Below, one piece after another: positions 9,701 through 18,093 of a stretch of DNA of 64,000 bases. The translations under genes were made by a program, and so were the position numbers. A model generated the notes under the pieces. It did no database searches. It was not told where the DNA came from and worked only from the letters and a program-made list of their open reading frames with translations. Source of the DNA: Bradyrhizobium sp. (GTDB taxonomy: Bacteria > Pseudomonadota > Alphaproteobacteria > Rhizobiales > Xanthobacteraceae); assembly GCA_028290305.1 (NCBI GenBank), contig JAQGKC010000200.1:24568-88567 (forward strand). Reading direction: 5' to 3'. Every line of letters begins with the position of its first letter. The first letter of the stretch is position 1.

Positions 9701-10077
9701 TCGGTGCAGCGGCTCCGAAAGGCGCGCATCACTTCGGCCAGATCTTCGGGGTCGAGCTCACCCGAAAAAGTGGTGGAGTCCACGAGGTCGCAGAACATGA
9801 TGGTGATCTGCCGGCGCTCGGGCTTGTTGGGTTCTGCCGGTTTCCGGCTCTCGGTCCGCGGCGCTTTCGGCGCGACGGCCTCGGACCGGAGCCGGGCAAT
9901 GAGTTCAAGAACCCGCTTCCGATCACCGACCTTGATCTTTAGTTCTTTCAGGTCGGCGGGCGTCAATTCAAGGAATTGAGCCAGGCCGACATTATGCTTC
10001 TTGAAGATGTTGCGGTATTCCGTGAGTCCATTCTCATGGACCCAGTTGCCGTCGCTCTTGGTGGAAGCCGCTATCAC
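6736..10077 (-). CDS. SAM domain / class III adenylate cyclase / AAA ATPase / TPR signalling protein
   Basis: A 1113-residue multidomain protein. A SAM-type helical domain (about 10-65) is followed by a class III cyclase domain (about 88-265) with both metal aspartates (FCDLVDST D97, FVGDGML D141). Next come a STAND/AAA ATPase with Walker A GEAGVGKS at 316-323 and Walker B LLFVVEDIQWAD near 445, and a long helical repeat (TPR-like) C-terminal half. The start is a GTG at 10075-10077; no convincing ribosome site is seen, so it could differ slightly. No membrane segments. It probably makes cAMP in the cytoplasm in response to a ligand or partner sensed by the repeats. The flavin hydroxylase follows on the same strand. 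Confidence 0.93.
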   Translation of the reverse strand: MIAASTKSDGNWVHENGLTEYRNIFKKHNVGLAQFLELTPADLKELKIKVGDRKRVLELIARLRSEAVAPKAPRTESRKPAEPNKPERRQITIMFCDLVDSTTFSGELDPEDLAEVMRAFRSRCTETVARWGGYIAKFVGDGMLTYFGWPQAHEDDAERALRAGLELSELIGKIYVRGGETVLATRIGIATGLVVVGELIGEGFAEEKTVVGVIPNLAARLQAVAEPGTVTIAPSTHQLVSGAFEFADRGMHALKGFPEPVHVWRVNRPKAKTSRFAARAGHRLTPLVGRARESGLLLSLWERARLGSSQIALVVGEAGVGKSRLVEVLGQHLEGEPHTSLSWQCSSFNANSALHPFIVQVSQSANIAHDDANEAKLQKIETLLAEKGLDVGEAAPDLATLLSIPFGDRYPPINLSPQRHRQKMIEMVLDLTMRMAREAPLLFVVEDIQWADQTTLVALEQLAERLQQDRILMVITSRPDFEAAWIEQRGGAKLDLRRFAKSSAKTMIREITGEKALPAKVLESILAMADGIPLFVEELTRMVLDSGQLREHDNRYELWGTAAGLSIPATLRDSLAARLDQLPIGKDVAQVAATIGRTFSAELLGHVMRQPDYEIRNALAQLCDAGVLDQRGSTTSRHYVFKHALIQEAAYRSLLNINRREIHRQVAEALERHFPEEVAAVPELTARHFAEAGLNEPAARYFLEASRKALRLTATSEAIAHLSRGLELIQACASSQTRDLLALRLHASLGTAVMLAKGWGAPEAEQAYEAANRLSHAAEDTAESIWILWGIWVYHLVRGNVEGSIAARDRIRQVADHHEDETSRLVASMVSIQATFYTGRFQEAYTHCESTERIFRPALHRPLINLYTTDLQLVSLVHRSILYWITGRSDEALVVAAEAEALARSLQHPYSIAWSLTWGSTAYLLQGELGLLAARLEEGIGIANDHGFSYVAAMGTMMDGWIDGQRGATANGIAKMRSGVIAFKATGAAIAVPYFHTLLAELLGNSGQSSEALEFLQDAAGQVERWGERWQEAEIHRVKGEVLATTPGVEASIVEQSYRRALSIAESQRASGWRLRSYASLVRFLRDRGRYGEADEIERVRRALSLERPIWGT

Positions 10078-10397
10078 TGGTTTATGCCGTCCATGTCAGC
10101 GACATCAGAAACCCCGCGCAAAGGGGTCGCTCGTTCCGCACATTCAATGGTGATTGGCGTCCGCGCTTCGCGGTTCGGCTCGGCGACTTCAACGATTATG
10201 GCGAGTCCTGCGATTTTTGCCAATCGGTTTTGCCTGATTCAACGCGGCTGCGTGCGGAGCCTGCACGCTCGGTCCGCCGCTGCCCCGCATTGACTAACCC
10301 GTAATATCATGCAGATTGCAGGACGGATTGAACGTGTTTTATTACGATTTGATGAAGCGCGCCCTTTTTCTAGTCATCCGACCTCGGCGGCATCGAA
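10078..10397. other. Divergent intergenic region
   Basis: 320 bp between the cyclase and TPP-enzyme genes. It becomes AT-rich near 10320-10375, just ahead of the TPP gene, which fits a promoter there. No gene, tRNA or clear palindrome was recognised. Confidence 0.5.
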
Positions 10398-12254
10398 ATG
10401 TCCCAAGCGACCGGTGGAAAGCCTGGCGTCACCTACAAGTGGAATTTGAACGTTTCCCAGCTGATGCTGGAATATCTGCATCTTGAAGGCGTCACCACGC
10501 TGTTTGGGATTCCAGGCGGCGCGCTCATCTACGTGATGAATGAACTGAAGCAACAACAGGATCGCTTCCGGTTTGTCATTTGCCGTCATGAAACCGGCGC
10601 GGCCTATATCGCCCACGGCTACTCCACCGTAACCGACAGCCTTGGTGTCGTGCTGACGACCTCGGGACCGGCCGCCACCAATGCCTTGACCGGCACCATG
10701 AATGCCCAGGCCAGCGGCGCCTCACTACTGACGATCACGGGCGAGGTCGCGCAGCAGTATTTCGGCAGGGGGTATTTGCAGGAAGGCATCGACGCCCGGC
10801 TCGACGTCGCGGCGGTGTTCGCCAATGCCGTGCAGTACAGTACCGTCATCTCCAGCCAGGCCCATTTTGCGACGCTCTTCCAGCAGGCCTTGCGCGTCGC
10901 GCGCTCGCTTCCGGCGGGCGCAGCTCATATCAGTTTGCCCAATGATGTCGCCGCAAGTTGTGTGATCGCGCCGCCCGACCCTGACAGGAAAGGCAACAAG
11001 ATTCCGATACCGACCTCACCCGAACAATACCGTACGCAGCCGGGCGGCACCGACCCCGACAAGGTGGCGCGCGCGTTTGCGTACCTTGCGGAAGCGAAAA
11101 AACCCCTGATCTTTCTGGGCAACGGTTGCCGCCGCGCGCTTCGGCTGCCGGAGCGGCTCAAAGCGTTCGAGGCTTTGGTGGAGAAATACGCGATCCCCGT
11201 GATGACCACCCCGGACGCCAAGGGGATTTTTCCCGAGAGCCACGAACTCTCCCTGCGTAACTATGGCATGACCGCCTGCAAATGGCCCGACCTCTACATG
11301 CGATCGACCGATCAATCCGATGATGCCTACGATGTCCTGGTTGTTCTTGGATCGAGCCTCGGCGAACTTGCGACAAGCGTCGTGGCGTCCGATAATTATT
11401 CGAAGATTCTGATCCCGAGCGACAACTTCGTTCAGGTAGACCTCGATCAGACCGTCATTGGACGCGATTTTCCCATCACCTTGGGAATTGTGGGCGAGGC
11501 CGGCGCGACCATCGACCTGCTTTGTGAGCATGGGCGAGGGGGCAAGCCGCCGCCGGGCGCGCCGGCGCGCAAAGAGTTGATCCGGCGGATCAAGCAAACC
11601 CCGCCGTTCAGCGATCCCGCGGGGCGTCAATCGGATGCCGCGCCCATCCATCCCGCCGCACTTGTCCGGGTCATCAATGAGGAGATGACGTCGGGCCACG
11701 TGTTCATCGACGCAGGCAACTGCGTCGGCTGGTCGCTCAACAACATGGTGGTCGATCCGCCGCTCCATTATCGCAGCGCACTGGATATGGGGCCGATGGG
11801 TTTCGGGGTCGGCGCGGTGATCGGCGGCAAGCTCGGCGCTCCCGATCAACATTGCCTTGCGATCGTCGGCGATGGCGCGTTCATGATGCATGGCGCCGAG
11901 GTCTCCACCGCCGCGCAGAACAGGGTCGGCGCGATCTGGGTGGTTCTTTACGACAATGATTTGAGCATGGTCAGCCAGGGAATGGCTGAACTGTTTCCCC
12001 CCGGCCAGCCGTGGGCGGATTATTACAAGCTTGGCAATCCGGACCTAGTGAAGTTTTCCGAGGGCCTCGGCGCCCGGGCGGTCGCGATCATGCCGGATCA
12101 GGGCGCCGCTCAATTCCAGGCCGAGCTTCGCGCGGCGCTGAAACGCGCCACGGCCGACCGGCAGCCGCAAGTTATTATTGCTTACATCGACACGGTGGCG
12201 ATGCCTCCCTATGGCTGGCCGAAGGCACCGATACCCGATTGCGGTCCTGCGTGA
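10398..12254 (+). CDS. Thiamine pyrophosphate-dependent enzyme (acetolactate synthase/benzoylformate decarboxylase family)
   Basis: A 618-residue TPP enzyme in the usual three-domain order. The N-terminal Pyr domain carries the catalytic glutamate (CRHETGAAYIAHGYS, E65) after VTTLFGIPGGAL. A central domain follows, then a C-terminal PP domain with the TPP/Mg motif GDGAFMM ending in YDNDLSMV. It is somewhat longer than a typical acetolactate synthase large subunit and has no small-subunit gene beside it, so a specialised 2-keto-acid decarboxylase or ligase is more likely than branched-chain synthesis. It is followed by an L-amino-acid-oxidase-like flavoprotein, whose 2-keto acid product would be a natural substrate (inference). 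Confidence 0.88.
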   Translation: MSQATGGKPGVTYKWNLNVSQLMLEYLHLEGVTTLFGIPGGALIYVMNELKQQQDRFRFVICRHETGAAYIAHGYSTVTDSLGVVLTTSGPAATNALTGTMNAQASGASLLTITGEVAQQYFGRGYLQEGIDARLDVAAVFANAVQYSTVISSQAHFATLFQQALRVARSLPAGAAHISLPNDVAASCVIAPPDPDRKGNKIPIPTSPEQYRTQPGGTDPDKVARAFAYLAEAKKPLIFLGNGCRRALRLPERLKAFEALVEKYAIPVMTTPDAKGIFPESHELSLRNYGMTACKWPDLYMRSTDQSDDAYDVLVVLGSSLGELATSVVASDNYSKILIPSDNFVQVDLDQTVIGRDFPITLGIVGEAGATIDLLCEHGRGGKPPPGAPARKELIRRIKQTPPFSDPAGRQSDAAPIHPAALVRVINEEMTSGHVFIDAGNCVGWSLNNMVVDPPLHYRSALDMGPMGFGVGAVIGGKLGAPDQHCLAIVGDGAFMMHGAEVSTAAQNRVGAIWVVLYDNDLSMVSQGMAELFPPGQPWADYYKLGNPDLVKFSEGLGARAVAIMPDQGAAQFQAELRAALKRATADRQPQVIIAYIDTVAMPPYGWPKAPIPDCGPA

Positions 12255-12304
12255 TTTCGCCTCCAGGGACAAGGGCGACAACCCAAAGACTTCAGGAGAC
12301 AAAG

Positions 12305-13933
12305 ATGGCAGCAGATCATGATCTGCTCGACGTTGCGATCGTCGGCGGCGGGGTTTCCGGCGTTTATAGCGGCTGGCGATTGCTGACTGGGTCGCCAACG
12401 AAGCCGGCCGTTGCACCGAAGATCGCGCTGTTCGAGAGCAGTACGCGCGTCGGCGGTCGCCTGCTCTCGGTCGTGCCCCCCGGCATCGCCGACACCCGGG
12501 TCGAACTCGGCGGCATGCGCTTCCCGTCGTCGCACAAGCGGGTGAAGGGGCTGGTCGCCCACTTCGGCTTGACGCCCGATCCCTTTCCGGTCGCCGAGCC
12601 TCAGAACCTGGTCTATATCAGGGGCCAGAGATTGCGCCGTCAGGAGCTCACGGACGCGACAAAGCTTCCATATTCCCTCGCGCCGGACGAGCGAGGCTCG
12701 GACACGCTTGATACTGGATTTACTGCGCTCGGCGCGACGCGTGCGTTGCGGGTGATCCAGGGCAGCGATCGGCCTGAGTTGAAGGATGTGGACTGGAAGC
12801 AGATCGCCGAGACCGGCCGGTTTGACGGCTATCGGTTGCGCGATCTGCCAATGCAATATGTTCTGCAGCGAAACATCAGCCAGGAAGCGTACAAATTCGC
12901 CGAGGACACCAGCGGCTACGACAGTATCCTGCACACCTGGAACGCTGCGGATGGGCTTCCGTGGAACCTCGCCGATTTTGGCGCGAGCATTGAATATTCC
13001 CATGTTCGGGAGGGTTACGACATGCTGCCGCGGATGATGGAGGAGGGTTTCGTCAAGGCCGGCGGCGTCACGCATCTCGGGCAAACGCTCGTGAGCTTCG
13101 ATCAGGTAGAGGCGGATGGCGGGCCGGCCATCGCGTTGCGGTTGGCCGATCGCAGCGGCGCCCTGCGCACGCAACTGGCGCGACGCCTGATTCTGGCGAT
13201 GCCGCGGCGCGCGCTGGAGCTGCTTGATCGAAGCGGCGCCGTCCTCGCTCCGGGAAACTCGGATGTGCATGAGTTGATCGGCTCGGTCTCGCCGATACCG
13301 CTCTTCAAACTGGCGATTTGCTATCCGTTTCCGTGGTGGGAGACGCTTGATGCGATCCCGGGGCAGAGCGATGGCGGCAAGCCATTCCAACCGATCACCC
13401 AGGGTCAATCGATCACCGATTTGCCGCTTCGTCAGTGCTACTACTGGGCCGTCGACGAAAAGACCCGCAAAGCCGTGGTGCTGATTTACGATGATGGGCG
13501 TGACCTCGACTTCTGGGCCGGTCTGCGGGACCGCCAGTCGCCCGATCTTTTTGCCTCGGCCGGGCCCGGCGATCCGGTCTCGTCCGGATGGGAGCAGCAC
13601 AAGGCGCCTCGATTGATGGTCGAAGAGGCGCATCGTCAAATGCTTGAGATGCACGGCGTGCAGAATCGGGTCGATATCCCCGCACCCTATGCCGCGGCCT
13701 ATCGCGATTGGGGCGAAGATCCGTATGGCGGCGGCGCGAATTTCTGGCCGCTGAATGTCGACAGCCAAACGGTCTTCCAGAAGATTCTGCAGCCGAAGCC
13801 GCCGGTACCTGTCTACATCTGCGGCGAGGCCTATTCGAATTTCCAGGGTTGGGTCGAAGGCCCGCTGGAGACCGCCGATCAAATGCTCAAGTTGCATTTT
13901 GGGCTTGAGCCGCCGCCATGGATCTCGGAGTAA
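12305..13933 (+). CDS. Flavin amine oxidase, L-amino-acid-oxidase-like
   Basis: A 542-residue FAD enzyme. Start ATG 12305 follows AGGAG by 6 bases. Near the N-terminus is VAIVGGGVSGVYSGWRLL (dinucleotide fold, residues 11-28), then the ELGGMRFP motif typical of L-amino acid oxidases. The C-terminus ends with the FAD-closing YICGEAYSNFQGWVEGPLE. It would deaminate an amine or amino acid to an imine/keto acid with H2O2. No signal peptide is visible, so it is probably cytoplasmic. It lies 50 bp after the TPP-enzyme gene and 5 bp before a VOC gene, a compact three-gene operon. Substrate unknown. Confidence 0.9.
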   Translation: MAADHDLLDVAIVGGGVSGVYSGWRLLTGSPTKPAVAPKIALFESSTRVGGRLLSVVPPGIADTRVELGGMRFPSSHKRVKGLVAHFGLTPDPFPVAEPQNLVYIRGQRLRRQELTDATKLPYSLAPDERGSDTLDTGFTALGATRALRVIQGSDRPELKDVDWKQIAETGRFDGYRLRDLPMQYVLQRNISQEAYKFAEDTSGYDSILHTWNAADGLPWNLADFGASIEYSHVREGYDMLPRMMEEGFVKAGGVTHLGQTLVSFDQVEADGGPAIALRLADRSGALRTQLARRLILAMPRRALELLDRSGAVLAPGNSDVHELIGSVSPIPLFKLAICYPFPWWETLDAIPGQSDGGKPFQPITQGQSITDLPLRQCYYWAVDEKTRKAVVLIYDDGRDLDFWAGLRDRQSPDLFASAGPGDPVSSGWEQHKAPRLMVEEAHRQMLEMHGVQNRVDIPAPYAAAYRDWGEDPYGGGANFWPLNVDSQTVFQKILQPKPPVPVYICGEAYSNFQGWVEGPLETADQMLKLHFGLEPPPWISE

Positions 13934-13938
13934 GCGCG

Positions 13939-14376
13939 ATGACAGTGAAATTCGGCCACATCAACATCGTCGTCCAGGACCTCGACGCGGCGAGAGAATT
14001 TTTTGTAACGAATTTCGGCTTCACCGCCGGAGCCGCGGTTACACTGGAGGGACCGTGGGCCGACGCGCTCAATGCCCTGCATCATGTGCGGGCGGTACAC
14101 GTTCCGCTGTCGCTGCAAGGTTCGACCGTCCAGATCGAATTGCTCAAGTTCCTGCATCCGATCGCCGCTCCCGGCGAGAACCTCGGGACGCCAAACAAGT
14201 TCGGCTACCGCCACATCGACTTCGACGTCGACAACATCGACGAGTTGACGAGCCGCCTCCAGTCGCAGGGCTGGGAATTCCTCAGTGCGGTCCAGACCGT
14301 GTCGTCGATGAATCTGAAGACGGTTTATTTTCTCGGACCCGAAGGCGTCCTGATCCAGATGACGGAAACACTTTGA
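13939..14376 (+). CDS. VOC (glyoxalase/dioxygenase fold) protein
   Basis: A 145-residue protein with the paired beta-alpha-beta-beta-beta modules of the vicinal oxygen chelate fold. The first begins FGHINIVVQDLDAAREFFVTNFGF (metal His in GHINIVV) and the second contains FGYRHIDFDVDNIDEL, ending in DPEGVLIQ-like GPEGVLIQMTE with a conserved Glu. Start ATG 13939 is preceded by GGAG; an ATG at 13918 would overlap the oxidase. It could be a lyase, isomerase or dioxygenase acting on the product of the preceding oxidase and TPP enzyme, but nothing fixes the chemistry. Confidence 0.85.
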   Translation: MTVKFGHINIVVQDLDAAREFFVTNFGFTAGAAVTLEGPWADALNALHHVRAVHVPLSLQGSTVQIELLKFLHPIAAPGENLGTPNKFGYRHIDFDVDNIDELTSRLQSQGWEFLSAVQTVSSMNLKTVYFLGPEGVLIQMTETL

Positions 14377-14466
14377 AACCGGCGGGCCTGTTGCAGTGGC
14401 AGTGTAGGCCGGTTCTCAGTGCCGTCGCTGGGTTGGTTGAGGTTGGCGTAGTCTTCTCGCCCAACG

Positions 14467-14542
14467 TCTTGCGAAACCCAACAAGTTCCAGTTGCTCGTC
14501 AATTTAAAGGACGGCAAGACGCTCAACCTGTCGCTGCCGTAA
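14467..14542 (+). pseudogene. Relic of an ABC substrate-binding protein C-terminus
   Basis: One forward frame reads KPNKFQLLVNLKDGKTLNLSLP then stop at 14540-14542. This resembles the tail (PTKFELVINLKTAKALGLTVP) of the uncharacterised ABC binding-protein family expanded in Bradyrhizobium. There is no start or upstream domain. It lies in the 247 bp between the convergent VOC and FAH-family genes. A weak but recognisable fossil. Confidence 0.4.
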
Positions 14543-14623
14543 CCCTAGAGGTCGCCTGATCGGAATTCGTTCGGTCTCGCTAAATCGCAAATACGCGGAC
14601 CGCAGCGATTGTCGCGTCCGGTG

Positions 14624-15808
14624 CTAATCCTGGTTGCCGAGAAGACCTCGTCCGGCCAAATTCTTGATCAAGGCACCGATGCCGAAGCTCCACGGCTCGC
14701 AGACGTCGCTGGTCCGCATCCGATTGACAAGCTTGCCTAGTTTGGGGCTTGCGACGGTGACCAAATCGCCCGTCTTGTGCGTGAAGCCCTGATCTGGCCC
14801 CTCGCGATCCTTCGTCGGCGCGAACATCGTCCCGAGAAACAGGACGAAGCCATCAGGATATTGATGGTTCGATCCGATCGTCTGTTGCACGAGATCCTCA
14901 GGATCGCGGCTGATCATGCTGATGGATGAAAAGCCTTCCAGAACAAAGCCATCCTCGCCATTCACCGTCAACGCGATATCCATTTTCCTGATGTCGTCGA
15001 GCGCGAAGCTGTCATCGAAGAAGCGAACAAACGGCCCGATGGCGCAGGAGGCGTTGTTGTCTTTCGCCTTGGACAGAAGAAGCGCGGAGCGCCCCTCGAA
15101 ATCACGGAGGTTGACGTCGTTTCCGAGCGACGCGCCAACGATGCAGCCCTTGCTCGAAACGATCAGCACGACCTCCGGTTCGGGGTTATTCCAGCTTGAT
15201 TTGGGATGCAACCCGGCATCCATCCCGGTGCCGACCGACGACAATACCGGCGCCTTGGTGAACACCTCCGCATCGACTCCAATCCCGACTTCAAGATACT
15301 GGCTCCAGGCTTGCTGAGCGATCAGTACCTCCTTGAGACGCATGGCTTCCGGCGAGCCCGGCTTAAGTTTCGACAGATCATTTCCGACAAGTCGCGTGAT
15401 TTCGGTCCGAATCGTTGCAGCCGCAGATGGATTGCCTCGGGCGCGTTCTTCGATCACCCGCTCCAGCATCGAAACGGCAAAGGTGACGCCGGCCGCTTTG
15501 ATGACCTGAAGGTCTATGGGCGCGAGCAGCCACGGCTGAGTGGGATCGCGTCTATCAGGAGGCGTGTTGGCGGCAATTGCATCCAGGTCGCCAATTCGAA
15601 TGCCTTCGGCGCCGCGTAATGCGGTTGTAGGATTTGCATGTTCGGCGAGCGCGCTAACAGTGGGATACCGCCATGTGATGTCGAAGACGCCATTGTCCCG
15701 AATGGCGACCACCGACGGACCGGAAGCTGCCGGCAGCCAGACCCGGCCTACGAGTGCGCCCGCCTCCCCGTCATCAGGCAATATGGCGGCTGCGTTCAAT
15801 GATATCAT
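14624..15808 (-). CDS. Fumarylacetoacetase-family sugar-acid dehydratase (2-keto-3-deoxy acid type)
   Basis: A 394-residue enzyme. Start ATG 15806-15808 is preceded by GGGGAA; a 10-residue longer frame is open. The C-terminal half carries the FAH-fold residues (NNPEPEVVLIVSSKGCIVGASLGNDVNLRDFEGRSALLLSKAKDN), and the long N-terminal half is as in the roughly 390-residue sugar-acid dehydratase group (2-dehydro-3-deoxy-pentonate or related). It is the last gene of the LacI-controlled operon, after a DHDPS-family lyase and a GH88 hydrolase, so it most likely acts on a 2-keto-3-deoxy acid formed from the uronide. The assignment comes from family and context; the exact acid is not known. Confidence 0.82.
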   Translation of the reverse strand: MISLNAAAILPDDGEAGALVGRVWLPAASGPSVVAIRDNGVFDITWRYPTVSALAEHANPTTALRGAEGIRIGDLDAIAANTPPDRRDPTQPWLLAPIDLQVIKAAGVTFAVSMLERVIEERARGNPSAAATIRTEITRLVGNDLSKLKPGSPEAMRLKEVLIAQQAWSQYLEVGIGVDAEVFTKAPVLSSVGTGMDAGLHPKSSWNNPEPEVVLIVSSKGCIVGASLGNDVNLRDFEGRSALLLSKAKDNNASCAIGPFVRFFDDSFALDDIRKMDIALTVNGEDGFVLEGFSSISMISRDPEDLVQQTIGSNHQYPDGFVLFLGTMFAPTKDREGPDQGFTHKTGDLVTVASPKLGKLVNRMRTSDVCEPWSFGIGALIKNLAGRGLLGNQD

Positions 15809-15875
15809 TGAGAATTCCCCGTGTGGCACCCAAGACACGATAGCTCACATCAAACGTCAAGTGCGCTCGATGGGA

Positions 15876-16804
15876 TCAATGGCCCCAGCGCAACGCAATC
15901 GGCTCGACCTCTCGTGCAAGTTCGAGCAGGCCGGCGCGCGTATGCGGGTGGATCTGGTCCAGCGGATGACGCACGGCGTCGGACTTGATGACACGCCCCT
16001 CCGCCATCACACTTTTCGCAGCCCGCAGTCCGCATTGGCGATTTTCATAATTTATCAACGGCAGCACTCGGGCATACGCGGTAGCGGCTTCCGTCCGTCG
16101 GCCCGCCAGGTGATTGTCGATGACGGGGCGCAGGAGATCCGGCAGCAGCGCGCTGGGCATGGTGCCGGTGGCGCCGGCGTCGAGATCAGCCATCATGGTA
16201 ATTGCTTCTTCGCCATCGAATGGCCCAACGATGGCTTCGCCGCCGGCTTCGATGAGGGATCGCAGCTTCGCCGCAGCGAACGGCACCTCGATCTTGAAAT
16301 AGCGCGCCAATGGCACTTCGCGCGCCAGGCGAACGAGAAATGGCACCGACAATGTCACGCCGCTAAGCGGAGCGTCCTGTACCATGATCGGATACCAGCG
16401 GCGTCTGCGACGCGGCTGAAGTGCTCCAGCATTCTGCTTTCATCAGCCTTCAAACCGGCGCCGTGATATGGAGGCATCAGCATCAAAAGGCTTGCGCCGC
16501 GCTCTGCCGCCCGCGACGCTCGTTCAACCGCGATACGCGTGCTGAAATGGCTGCAGGTGACCATGACAGGCTTGCGTCCGGCGACGTGCGACAAGCAGAG
16601 ATCAACCAATATATTCCTCTCCTCGTCCGAGAGAAGAAATTGCTCGGAGTAATTTGCAAGAATGCAGATCCCATCGACTCCCTGGTCGATCATGCAGTCC
16701 AGTACGCGACGCTGCCCCTCCAGATCCAGATCGCCTGACTCCGTAAACGGCGTGGGCGCCACGGGAAACAAGCCACGATAGATCTCGCTCGCGGAGCGTG
16801 TCAT
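15876..16804 (-). pseudogene. DHDPS/KDG-aldolase family protein, frameshifted
   Basis: The first frame (ATG 16802-16804, SD AGGAG) gives the barrel start LFPVAPTPFTESGDLDLEGQ, continues to VADAAGI and then goes out of frame. The second frame resumes with MVQDAPLSGV and includes the likely Schiff-base lysine in YFKIEVPF, running to 15876. Joined, they make a full-length ~308-residue lyase. The break is at plus-strand GG 16390-16391, where GGG would restore GIPIMVQDAP. It is therefore a one-base homopolymer loss: a recent mutation or a sequencing error. Family roles include 2-keto-3-deoxygluconate aldolase and 5-keto-4-deoxyglucarate dehydratase, which fit the surrounding uronide operon. Confidence 0.85.
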
Positions 16805-16843
16805 GAGAGAACTCCTGCATCGGATATTATCAGCAACGGGATT

Positions 16844-18010
16844 CTACAGGTTTGCCGGGATCGTCCCGTCCAGAACATTCAAAGCCTCGAAAAGATAATA
16901 CGATCCGAAAATCGTCTCAGCGCTGGTCGCGGAGTCCTGGCTGCGCGCATCCCGTCGTTTGTTGAAGCATGCCCCGACCAGCATGCCGGCGGGCCTGCTC
17001 TCATTCTTGTTCACCGACGTCAGATAGTGATCGATCAGCGCATCCACGGTTTGCTCGCCGGCGTGGCGATACCGGCTCCGAAGCTCGGCAGACGGCGCCA
17101 GTTCGCCCAACTTCAACAATGCCGCCGCAACGATGGCGGTTGCGGCCGTATCGGTTTCCGTGTTCGGAATGGCGGGATCGTTGAAGTCCCAGTAGGCGAC
17201 CATGCTTTCTGGAACGTGAGCCAGCCACCAGTCTGCCGCCGCCATGCACTGCTTCAACCATGTGTTGGCGTCTTGCGGACTGCTTGCGATCGCCATGGCA
17301 GAATAAACCAGACCCCAGGCCTGAGCCCGCCCCCAAACGCTGTCGTCACTGAATCCCTTGTGCGTGAAATGACGCACAATGCTTCCGTCCGCGGGGTTCA
17401 ATTCGCTTGATTGCACGATCGAGCCATCCGGCCGCATGTGGATGTCGAGCACCCGCGAGGTGTGCTTGGCCGCACCCGCAGCGAAGGATGGGTCCCCGGT
17501 CTTTTTGCCGGCCCAGAACAACAAGGGGATCGCCTGCAGGGAATCGATACTGCTGAACGATCCGCCGACATCCTCCGACTCCTCTGCATCGCCGCCGAGC
17601 GGAATAAGCCCCAGCCTCTCGTCGAATTGTCCCTTCAGGGAAGTCGCAGCCTCGAGCGCAAGTTTAGACGCAGCTTCGTCCTGGCAGAGGATATCTCCCA
17701 AGGCCGCGCCGTAATAGAAGCCGAAGCCTTTGAATGCGGTCTGAAGTTTCGCTCTCGGCTTGAGCCGGCCACTCCATATTCTGGCCGCCTCAAGATATTT
17801 TGGATCCTGGGTTCGCCGATAGGCCAGCCAAAGCATTCCGGGCCATGCTCCCCCGGTCCAGTCGCCGTCCGCCGTGGTGGTCCAGACACCGGTCTGCGCA
17901 TCCGCCCAATGCGGAAATCGGCCGTCGAGACTGGCCAACGTCTGATCGATCCGGCTTCGGACCAGATCTATTGCCGCCGACAGTCGGCTGCCGTTTGTCG
18001 CATTGCTCAT
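16844..18010 (-). CDS. GH88-type unsaturated uronyl hydrolase (first copy)
   Basis: A 388-residue cytoplasmic alpha/alpha-barrel protein without a signal peptide. Start ATG 18008-18010, preceded by GGAG. Family segments are SFSSIDSLQAIPLLFW (catalytic Asp D156), DDSVWGRAQAWGLVYSAMA and AYWDFNDPAIPNTETDTAATAIVAAALLKL. Such enzymes hydrate the 4,5-unsaturated uronic acid left by polysaccharide lyases and release a 4-deoxy-5-keto uronate. At the position where GH88 enzymes have the second Asp (HDLGF), this copy has AFKGFGF, so the residue is lost; substrate or activity may differ from the second copy at 25289. It sits in the ABC importer operon, 83 bp after the MaoC gene. Confidence 0.87.
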   Translation of the reverse strand: MSNATNGSRLSAAIDLVRSRIDQTLASLDGRFPHWADAQTGVWTTTADGDWTGGAWPGMLWLAYRRTQDPKYLEAARIWSGRLKPRAKLQTAFKGFGFYYGAALGDILCQDEAASKLALEAATSLKGQFDERLGLIPLGGDAEESEDVGGSFSSIDSLQAIPLLFWAGKKTGDPSFAAGAAKHTSRVLDIHMRPDGSIVQSSELNPADGSIVRHFTHKGFSDDSVWGRAQAWGLVYSAMAIASSPQDANTWLKQCMAAADWWLAHVPESMVAYWDFNDPAIPNTETDTAATAIVAAALLKLGELAPSAELRSRYRHAGEQTVDALIDHYLTSVNKNESRPAGMLVGACFNKRRDARSQDSATSAETIFGSYYLFEALNVLDGTIPANL

Positions 18011-18093
18011 CAGAATTACTCCGGCATTCCCATTGATATTGCCTCGCGTGGATATCCGCTGCCCCGAGTGCAGCGGACGTATTGCCACCACCG

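Noticed and set aside
12209..13897. Long open frame (562 codons) on the minus strand
   Set aside because: Antisense to the amine oxidase gene. Arg/His-rich translation without domain motifs; an artefact of high GC.
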